From: Candidatus Aminicenantota bacterium
GTDB taxonomy: Bacteria > Acidobacteriota > Aminicenantia > Aminicenantales > Aminicenantaceae
Reading direction: 5' to 3'
Assembly (NCBI GenBank): GCA_030614645.1
Contig: JAUWTR010000012.1
Location: 1 to 11,388, forward strand
Length of the DNA stretch: 11,388 bases
Positions 6,567 through 11,388 of this stretch are shown piece by piece. The position numbers were made by a program, and so were the translations under genes. Under the pieces are notes generated by a model, which was given only the letters and a program-made list of their open reading frames with translations, was not told the DNA's origin and ran no database searches. Position 1 is the first letter of the stretch. Each line of letters starts with the position of its first letter.

Positions 6567-8030
6567 TCAGTCTAAGTGGTAATTAGGAGCCTCTTTGGTT
6601 ATGACCACATCGTGTACGTGGCTTTCTCGCATGCCAGAAGGGGTGACATAGATGAATCTGGCCTTTTTGCGAAGCTCTTCGACAGTACTGCAGCCTGCAT
6701 ATCCCATTCCAGCTTTTAATCCACCTTCCATCATATGGATAAGAGTGGAGACACTTCCTTTATTAGGAACGCGACCTTCAATCCCCTCAGGAACAAGCTT
6801 GGTTTCATTTTCAACTGAGTCCTGAAAGTACCTGTCCCGGCTTCCCTTCCGCATAGCCTCGATTGAACCCATACCCCTGTAAGTTTTATAGGAGCGTCCC
6901 TGAAATATTACAAGCTCTCCGGGAGATTCATTGGTTCCGGCTAGTATGTTTCCCATCATTACTGAACTAGCGCCTGCTGCAATTGCTTTTGTAATATCTC
7001 CAGAGAATTTTATTCCCCCGTCAGCTATAAGAGGGATGCCATCAGTTTCTGTTACACTGAAGACATCCTGAATGGCTGTTATCTGAGGGATGCCGGTGCC
7101 GGATACGATACGGGTAGTACATATCGAACCTGGCCCAACACCCACTTTTACTGCATCCACTCCCAGTTTTAGCAAATCTCTGGCTGCTTCAGCCGTGCCG
7201 ATATTGCCGGCAATCAGCTCCTGTTCCGGAAATTCTTTTTTTAATGATCTAACGGTATCCAGTACTCTCTGGGAATGACCGTGAGCAGTATCTATAACTA
7301 GGGCGTCACATTTTGCCTCGATCAATGCGTGAGCTCTTTCCATCGTATCACCGGATACGCCTATGGCAGCTCCTACACGTAAGCGTCCCATTTCATCCTT
7401 TGAGGATTTAGGGTACTGGATTCGCTTGAGGATATCTTTATAAGTGATAAGACCTTTAAGGGAATAATTTTCATCAACCATAAGAATTTTTTCGATCTTG
7501 TGTTTATGAAAGAGTTTTTCTGCTTCCTCCAAGGAGGTGCCTAAAGGGACTGTTATCAATTCTGTGGTCATAGCTTTTTTTATTGGAAGATTGAGCCTGG
7601 TTTCAAATCTAATGTCTCGGTTGGTCAATATTCCGATCAATTTGCCATCTTTTTCTGTTATGGGAAGCCCGGATATCTTATATTTTTTCATAATCTCCTT
7701 GGCTTCGAATATCTTGTTCTGCGGCCGCATAGTAATGGGATCGACTATCAGGCCGCTTTCATGTCGCTTGACTTTGTCCACCTCTTCTGCCTGTTCTTGG
7801 ATCGACATGTTTCTGTGTATTATCCCGATCCCTCCAAGTTGGGCGAGAGAAATAGCCATTTTTGATTCAGTGACAGTATCCATTGCTGAACTGACAATGG
7901 GGATATTAAGAGAAATATTGCGGCTTAGTTTTGTCGAAACATCCGCTTGGGTGGGTAGAATATTTGATTTGGCAGGTAGGATCAGAACATCATCAAATGT
8001 GAAACCTTGTTTTATTTTTTTTTGTTGCAT
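6567..8030 (-). CDS. guaB: Inosine-5'-monophosphate dehydrogenase
   Basis: This 487-residue enzyme oxidises IMP to XMP with NAD+, the rate-setting step of guanine nucleotide synthesis. N-terminal [11 protein letters not shown] (10-20) and SSAMDTVTE (47-55) open the catalytic barrel. Two CBS domains (about 95-205) form the regulatory insert. Asp247 in VIDTAHGHS sits in the NAD site. The catalytic loop [17 protein letters not shown] (297-313) carries Cys304. The flap with [10 protein letters not shown], then SRDRYFQ with the Arg400-Tyr401 pair, and VPEGIEGRV are intact. Length is normal. The start ATG has a very strong purine run, GGGGGAGGA, directly against it (8031-8039); the part at proper distance is the G-run that overlaps the secA stop codon, so reading is probably coupled to secA. 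Codons 2-7 contain a nine-A run. It converges on panD. Confidence 0.97.
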   Translation of the reverse strand: MQQKKIKQGFTFDDVLILPAKSNILPTQADVSTKLSRNISLNIPIVSSAMDTVTESKMAISLAQLGGIGIIHRNMSIQEQAEEVDKVKRHESGLIVDPITMRPQNKIFEAKEIMKKYKISGLPITEKDGKLIGILTNRDIRFETRLNLPIKKAMTTELITVPLGTSLEEAEKLFHKHKIEKILMVDENYSLKGLITYKDILKRIQYPKSSKDEMGRLRVGAAIGVSGDTMERAHALIEAKCDALVIDTAHGHSQRVLDTVRSLKKEFPEQELIAGNIGTAEAARDLLKLGVDAVKVGVGPGSICTTRIVSGTGIPQITAIQDVFSVTETDGIPLIADGGIKFSGDITKAIAAGASSVMMGNILAGTNESPGELVIFQGRSYKTYRGMGSIEAMRKGSRDRYFQDSVENETKLVPEGIEGRVPNKGSVSTLIHMMEGGLKAGMGYAGCSTVEELRKKARFIYVTPSGMRESHVHDVVITKEAPNYHLD

Positions 8031-8038
8031 TCCTCCCC

Positions 8039-10648
8039 CTATCTATTTTTTTTCTTTTTTTTCCTTTTTTTAGGAATTACAGACCTGGCCTTTTTTCCTT
8101 TTGGAGGTGGGGCATTTCGAGCCGGCTCTTGATAATAGACAGTCTGTTCTTTTCGTTCCGGCATCTCTTCCTCAACCACTGGTTCAAGCAGATAAAGGTA
8201 TTTGACGGTTTCTTCTTCAATTCTATCCATCATTGCTTGAAACATGTCATAGCTTTCCTTTTTATACTCAACTAGGGGATCTCTCTGTCCATATCCGCGT
8301 AATCCAATCCCTTCTTTTAGATAATCCATTCCTAAGAGATGGTCTTTCCATTGTGAATCTATGAGCTGCAGCATGATCACTCTTTCGAATTCACGCATGC
8401 GGTCTCTATCGATAATATTTTCTTTTTCTTGGTAGCGGTCCTTAAGAGTACTAGTAAGCTTTTCTTTAAGGTCAGGGAAATTAATAGTATCCCAGTTAAT
8501 GTTTAGTTCATCTAATTTAATTCCGAACTGGGCATTAAAAGCTTTTTTAAAACCTTCTATATCCCAGTCTTCAGGAGATTTATCTTTGTCTGTAAAATTT
8601 TTCATCAGCCATTCAACTAAAGTAACGGCCAGGTCCTTAACAAATTTTCCCATATCTTTTCCATTTAAGATATCTCTGCGCATATTGTAGATTGATTCCC
8701 GCTGCTTATTCATGACATCATCATATTCCAGAAGGTGTTTTCGTATTAAAAAATTCTGACCTTCTACCTGTCTCTGAGCTCTCTCAATGGCTTTGCTTAC
8801 CATTTTGTGTTCAATAGGGACTCCTTCTTCCATTCCGACCCGGGACATTAATCCAGAAATGCGTTCACTTCCGAATATACGCATCAGGTTGTCTTCCATG
8901 GAAAGGTAAAAACGAGAGGAGCCGGGATCTCCTTGTCTTCCAGACCTTCCTCTCAACTGGTTGTCGATTCTGCGGGCTTCATGCCGTTCTGTTCCAATAA
9001 TGTGCAGGCCTTCCATCTCTAAAACATTTCTATTTTCTGCGGATGTGATCTTATTAGCTTCTTCCAGAGCTTTTTCCCAGTCTTCTTTGGGTATTTCAGA
9101 TGTATCGATTCCCTTTGTGGATAAAGTATCTATTGCTAAATGCTCTGGATTTCCTCCTAAGAGGATATCAACACCACGCCCGGCCATATTTGTAGCTATT
9201 GTTACGGACCCGACTCTTCCGGCCTGAGCTATTATCTTAGCTTCCATTTCATGATATTTAGCATTTAAAACATTGTGCTTTATCTTCTTATTTCTTAACA
9301 ACCGGCTTAGGTGTTCTGAATTTTCAATTGAAATTGTTCCTACAAGAAGAGGGCGGCCTTTCTGATTATTTTCAATAATTTCTTCGACAACTGCATTCCA
9401 TTTTTCTTTAGTTGTGCGGTATATCAGATCATGATGTTCGGTGCGGATAAGATTTTTGTTGGTTGGTATTTCAATGACTTCAAGTTTATAAATCGAGTGG
9501 AATTCTGCGGCTTCTGTTACTGCGGTACCGGTCATTCCGGATAATTTGTCATAAATACGAAAGAAATTTTGAAAGGTGACTGAGGCCAGGGTCTGGTATT
9601 CAGCTTCTATACGGACTTGTTCCTTGGCTTCCAGTGCCTGGTGGAGGCCATCACTGTATCGTCTCCCGGGCATTAAACGCCCTGTAAATTCGTCTACTAT
9701 TACAACCTTTCCTTCCTTGAGCATATAATCAACGTCTTTTTTAAACAGATTATGGGCTTTTAAGGCCTGGTTAATGGAGTGGATAAGGTCCATATGGTTC
9801 AGGTCATATAGATTCTTGATTTTAAGGTCCTTTTCCGCCTGGACGACTCCTTCCTCAGTAAGAACAACAGTCCGGCTTTTTTCATCTATCTTGAAATGTT
9901 TTGTTTTTATAAGTTTACGTACAAGTGTATTTACTTTGTAATAGATCGCAGTTGATTCTTCTGTCGCTCCTGAGATAATAAGAGGTGTACGAGCTTCATC
10001 AATAAGAATGCTGTCAACTTCATCGACGATTGCGAAGTTGTGTTGTTTTTGAACAATATCGAAGAGACGAAATTTCATATTGTCCCGTAAATAGTCAAAT
10101 CCGAATTCATTATTAGTGCCGAAAGTTATGTCCTTTTCATAAGCTTTCTTCCGGACAAGTTCATCCATATCATGCTGGATTATTCCTAGTTCAAGCCCGA
10201 GGGTTTTGTAGACCGGGCCCATCCATTCCGCATCACGTTTGGCAAGGTAATCGTTTACAGTAACAATATGGACTCCTTTTCCTGTCAGGGCATTTAAATA
10301 AGCAGGAAGGGTAGCTACCACTGTTTTTCCTTCACCGGTTTTCATCTCAGCTATTTTGCCTTGATGTAATATTATCCCTCCCATAATCTGAACGTCAAAA
10401 TGGCGCATTTTAACTTTGCGTTTAGCGACTTCTCTGACTACGGCAAAGGCTTCGATAAGAATATCATCAAGCGTAGCTCCCTGCTCTAATTTGGTTTTAA
10501 ATTCACTAGTTTTGTCCCTCAATTGACTATCAGAGAATTTCTGTATGCTGGGTTCAAGTTCGTTTATAGCAGAAACCATGGGTTGGAGCTTCTTTACGTC
10601 TCTTTCGGTTTTTGTGCCGAATATTTTTTGGATAACTGAATTAAACAT
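8039..10648 (-). CDS. secA: Preprotein translocase motor ATPase SecA
   Basis: This 869-residue ATPase drives unfolded preproteins through the SecYEG channel at the cytoplasmic membrane. Visible features: nucleotide-binding domain 1 with Walker A MKTGEGKT (102-109) and Walker B-type DEVD (209-212) followed by [10 protein letters not shown]; the preprotein cross-linking region around 225-375 ending near [11 protein letters not shown]; nucleotide-binding domain 2 with [14 protein letters not shown] and [22 protein letters not shown]; and the scaffold/wing end [22 protein letters not shown]. The tail has no cysteine, so the C-terminal zinc-binding motif CXCX8CH/C of E. coli SecA is absent; the protein instead ends in [11 protein letters not shown]. 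No Shine-Dalgarno sequence precedes the ATG at 10648. guaB follows eight bases after the stop codon. The family call is certain. Confidence 0.98.
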   Translation of the reverse strand: MFNSVIQKIFGTKTERDVKKLQPMVSAINELEPSIQKFSDSQLRDKTSEFKTKLEQGATLDDILIEAFAVVREVAKRKVKMRHFDVQIMGGIILHQGKIAEMKTGEGKTVVATLPAYLNALTGKGVHIVTVNDYLAKRDAEWMGPVYKTLGLELGIIQHDMDELVRKKAYEKDITFGTNNEFGFDYLRDNMKFRLFDIVQKQHNFAIVDEVDSILIDEARTPLIISGATEESTAIYYKVNTLVRKLIKTKHFKIDEKSRTVVLTEEGVVQAEKDLKIKNLYDLNHMDLIHSINQALKAHNLFKKDVDYMLKEGKVVIVDEFTGRLMPGRRYSDGLHQALEAKEQVRIEAEYQTLASVTFQNFFRIYDKLSGMTGTAVTEAAEFHSIYKLEVIEIPTNKNLIRTEHHDLIYRTTKEKWNAVVEEIIENNQKGRPLLVGTISIENSEHLSRLLRNKKIKHNVLNAKYHEMEAKIIAQAGRVGSVTIATNMAGRGVDILLGGNPEHLAIDTLSTKGIDTSEIPKEDWEKALEEANKITSAENRNVLEMEGLHIIGTERHEARRIDNQLRGRSGRQGDPGSSRFYLSMEDNLMRIFGSERISGLMSRVGMEEGVPIEHKMVSKAIERAQRQVEGQNFLIRKHLLEYDDVMNKQRESIYNMRRDILNGKDMGKFVKDLAVTLVEWLMKNFTDKDKSPEDWDIEGFKKAFNAQFGIKLDELNINWDTINFPDLKEKLTSTLKDRYQEKENIIDRDRMREFERVIMLQLIDSQWKDHLLGMDYLKEGIGLRGYGQRDPLVEYKKESYDMFQAMMDRIEEETVKYLYLLEPVVEEEMPERKEQTVYYQEPARNAPPPKGKKARSVIPKKRKKKKKNR

Positions 10649-10655
10649 TTGCTTA

Positions 10656-10685
10656 TTTGTAACAGAAACAGGGGATAATTGTCAA
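10656..10685 (-). promoter_or_regulatory. Candidate sigma70 promoter for secA
   Basis: Read on the minus strand: a perfect TTGACA (10685 down to 10680), an 18-base spacer and TACAAA (10661 down to 10656, four of six consensus bases). Only seven bases separate the -10 box from the secA ATG, so the transcript would be leaderless, in keeping with the absence of a ribosome binding site. A perfect TATAAT also occurs upstream (10759 down to 10754), but its best -35, TTGCCA at 10780-10775, is only 15 bases away. Confidence 0.4.
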
Positions 10686-10689
10686 TCTG

Positions 10690-10719
10690 TGAATAATCCA
10701 GGGCTACCTGAACTATTCA
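10690..10719 (-). other. 13-bp hairpin in the secA upstream region
   Basis: On the plus strand, TGAATAATCCAGG (10690-10702) and CCTGAACTATTCA (10707-10719) pair at 11 of 13 positions around the loop GCTA. The two imperfect pairs are A-C on the plus strand but G-U on the minus strand, so a 13-bp unbroken stem forms only in RNA read in the secA direction. There is no T-run after it in that direction. Its outer arm overlaps the first six bases of the 21-bp element at 10714-10734. Confidence 0.5.
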
Positions 10720-10734
10720 TAAATAATGTCGATA
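10714..10734. repeat. 21-bp dispersed intergenic element, copy 2
   Basis: This copy begins TATTCATAAA and ends AATGTCGATA, with 20 of 21 bases identical to 6544-6564. It lies between the divergent secA and feoA genes. The next bases differ between the copies, so the shared block ends sharply. A related string, AAATAATCCTGG (10766-10777), resembles the left hairpin arm AATAATCCAGG (10692-10702), so this intergenic region may hold more than one degenerate unit. Confidence 0.6.
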
Positions 10735-10739
10735 TGAAA

Positions 10740-10763
10740 GATATATTTAGTAAATTATATATC
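10740..10763. promoter_or_regulatory. AT-rich imperfect palindrome between secA and feoA, possible operator
   Basis: GATATATTTA (10740-10749) is mirrored by TAAAT and ATATC (10751-10755 and 10759-10763) with a central G and a 3-base insertion in the right half. It sits between the candidate secA and feoA promoters, and its minus strand contains a perfect TATAAT. Iron-uptake genes are commonly controlled by Fur or DtxR-type repressors, but this sequence does not match a classical Fur or DtxR box, so no regulator is assigned. Confidence 0.3.
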
Positions 10764-10791
10764 GTAAATAATCCTGGCAATAAGGAAGTAT

Positions 10792-10820
10792 TTGCAATTT
10801 TTCAAAGGTTTCTTTATTAT
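10792..10820 (+). promoter_or_regulatory. Candidate sigma70 promoter for feoAB
   Basis: TTGCAA (10792-10797, four of six consensus bases), a 17-base spacer and TATTAT (10815-10820, five of six). Transcription would begin near 10827, about 36 bases before the feoA ATG. The nearest ribosome binding site, AGGA at 10846-10849, is 13 bases from the ATG, which is long. Confidence 0.45.
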
Positions 10821-10862
10821 CCTCTTTTAAGTTTGGATAAAGAAAAGGATTGAAAAAATAAA

Positions 10863-11102
10863 ATGATAAGCCTAATAAGTGCGCCGCGGAATAAGCAGCT
10901 GAAGATCATGGGGGTTTCAGGTGGTCATGGAGTCCGGAGAAGACTACTTTCCTTGGGATTGCATAAAAATGATATAATCGAGTTGGATTCACATGGTGTT
11001 TTTGGGGGTGCTATTCTTATAAAAGACCTATCGTCAGATACATCGGTTGCCTTAGGCCGGGGTGTTGCCAGTAAGATCATGGTCGAGATAGTTGATAAAT
11101 AA
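10863..11102 (+). CDS. feoA: Ferrous iron transport protein A
   Basis: A 79-residue single-domain FeoA, a small cytoplasmic SH3-like protein thought to support the FeoB ferrous iron transporter. The family pattern is visible: a variable N-terminus, then VRRRLLSLGLHKNDIIEL (24-41), where other members have the RL-LG-PG turn, a glycine-rich HGVFGGAILIKDL (44-56) strand pair, and the closing LGRGVASKIMVEIVD (64-78), matching the family's usual ending in which an alanine precedes a hydrophobic I-V strand. The length (75-90 in the family) is normal. The ATG at 10863 has only a distant AGGA. Its last codons overlap the start of feoB by 11 bases, so the two are one translational unit. Assignment rests on the fold pattern and on the unmistakable feoB next to it. 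Confidence 0.88.
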   Translation: MISLISAPRNKQLKIMGVSGGHGVRRRLLSLGLHKNDIIELDSHGVFGGAILIKDLSSDTSVALGRGVASKIMVEIVDK

Positions 11103-11388
11103 TAAGAGTTATCCGGATGTCGTATTTATCGGACAACCTAACTGTGGGAACAGCACTCTTTTTAATGCTGTTGCAGGGCTTAAGGCGTTATCCTCTAATT
11201 TTCCGGGAACCACAGTCAAACATACCCACAGTAAAGTCAATGTCGAAGGCAGAATCTTAAATATTATTGACCTACCCGGCATGTATTCGCTAAATCCGTC
11301 GGATGAAGCAGAAAGAGTCGCGCTCAGCCATTTATTCTTGGAAAAGCCGGATTTGATCATTAATGTTTTGGATGCCTCCATATTAGGA
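11092..11388 (+). CDS. feoB: Ferrous iron transport protein B, N-terminal G domain, cut by window end
   Basis: The first 99 codons of FeoB, the membrane ferrous iron transporter with an N-terminal GTPase domain. Start choice: an in-frame TAG at 11089-11091 is followed immediately by TTG at 11092, and no ATG, GTG or other TTG occurs before the P-loop, so TTG at 11092 is almost forced; it overlaps feoA by 11 bases. Visible GTPase elements: G1 GQPNCGNSTLFN (14-25), switch I region SSNFPGTTV (34-42), G3 DLPGMYSL (60-67), then INVLDAS (90-96). The oddity is in G1: the P-loop lysine (GK[ST]) is Asn20, codon AAC at 11149-11151. The guanine-specificity NxxD motif and the membrane domain lie beyond the window. 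The family call is firm. Confidence 0.93.
   Translation, partial: MINNKSYPDVVFIGQPNCGNSTLFNAVAGLKALSSNFPGTTVKHTHSKVNVEGRILNIIDLPGMYSLNPSDEAERVALSHLFLEKPDLIINVLDASILG

Noticed and set aside
8031..8041. SecA-GuaB fusion by frameshifting at the A-runs
   Set aside because: guaB is in the -1 frame relative to secA, and that frame meets a TAG right after the A-runs, so no fusion protein can form by a single shift.
7537..8073. 178-codon plus-strand frame opposite guaB and the secA end
   Set aside because: It is a shadow of guaB; hydrophobic look and phenylalanine-rich end come from antisense of lysine-rich codons.
10682..10720. 12-codon upstream frame before secA as a SecM-like arrest peptide
   Set aside because: It has no ribosome binding site and no arrest-like sequence, and is far shorter than SecM. 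It is mentioned only as part of the hairpin observation.
10689..10853. Possible 54-codon gene (GTG start) on + upstream of feoA; the frame is open from 10545 through the whole intergenic region
   Set aside because: There is no ribosome binding site. The frame begins inside secA antisense and runs across the hairpin, the 21-bp element, the palindrome and the candidate feoA promoter. The translation resembles no family I know. An AT-rich chance opening is more likely.
11109..11381. 90-codon minus-strand frame at the window end
   Set aside because: It is antisense to feoB, whose G-domain motifs are clear on the plus strand.

Overview
The window reads as ordinary chromosomal sequence of an anaerobic bacterium, by eye around 40% G+C. 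A tungsten/molybdenum-type aldehyde:ferredoxin oxidoreductase and an FeoAB ferrous iron system point to an anaerobic, reducing life style. SecA, PanBCD and GuaB are bacterial. No gene pins the phylum; an uncultivated or candidate lineage is a guess, not a result. Coding density is high. I see no tRNA, rRNA, CRISPR array, insertion sequence, phage gene or attachment site.

Layout. (1) 1-3284: the 3' part of an aldehyde:ferredoxin oxidoreductase gene (+) converges on an NADP-type aldehyde dehydrogenase gene (-), with a probable terminator hairpin between them. (2) 3285-3748: a promoter region with a phased direct repeat, then a small PspC-domain membrane protein gene (+). (3) 3711-6536: a run of four genes on +, deoxynucleoside kinase then panB, panC, panD. 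The last three supply pantoate formation, beta-alanine formation and their ligation, so this is nearly a whole pantothenate (CoA precursor) pathway; the ketopantoate reductase step is not in the window. (4) 6567-10648: secA and guaB on the minus strand, secA first, with the guaB ribosome binding site pressed against the secA stop codon. (5) 10649-10862: a 214-bp divergent intergenic region rich in inverted repeats and holding candidate promoters for both sides. (6) 10863-end: feoA and the first 99 codons of feoB (+).

Most of this is housekeeping and I do not see a convincing new multi-gene system. The items most worth a second look are: a FeoB whose P-loop lysine is replaced by asparagine; a 21-bp element present in two intergenic places with one mismatch; a 13-bp hairpin in the secA upstream region whose two imperfect pairs become G-U only in the secA-sense RNA; and a set of promoters placed so close to start codons that leaderless or nearly leaderless mRNAs are suggested.
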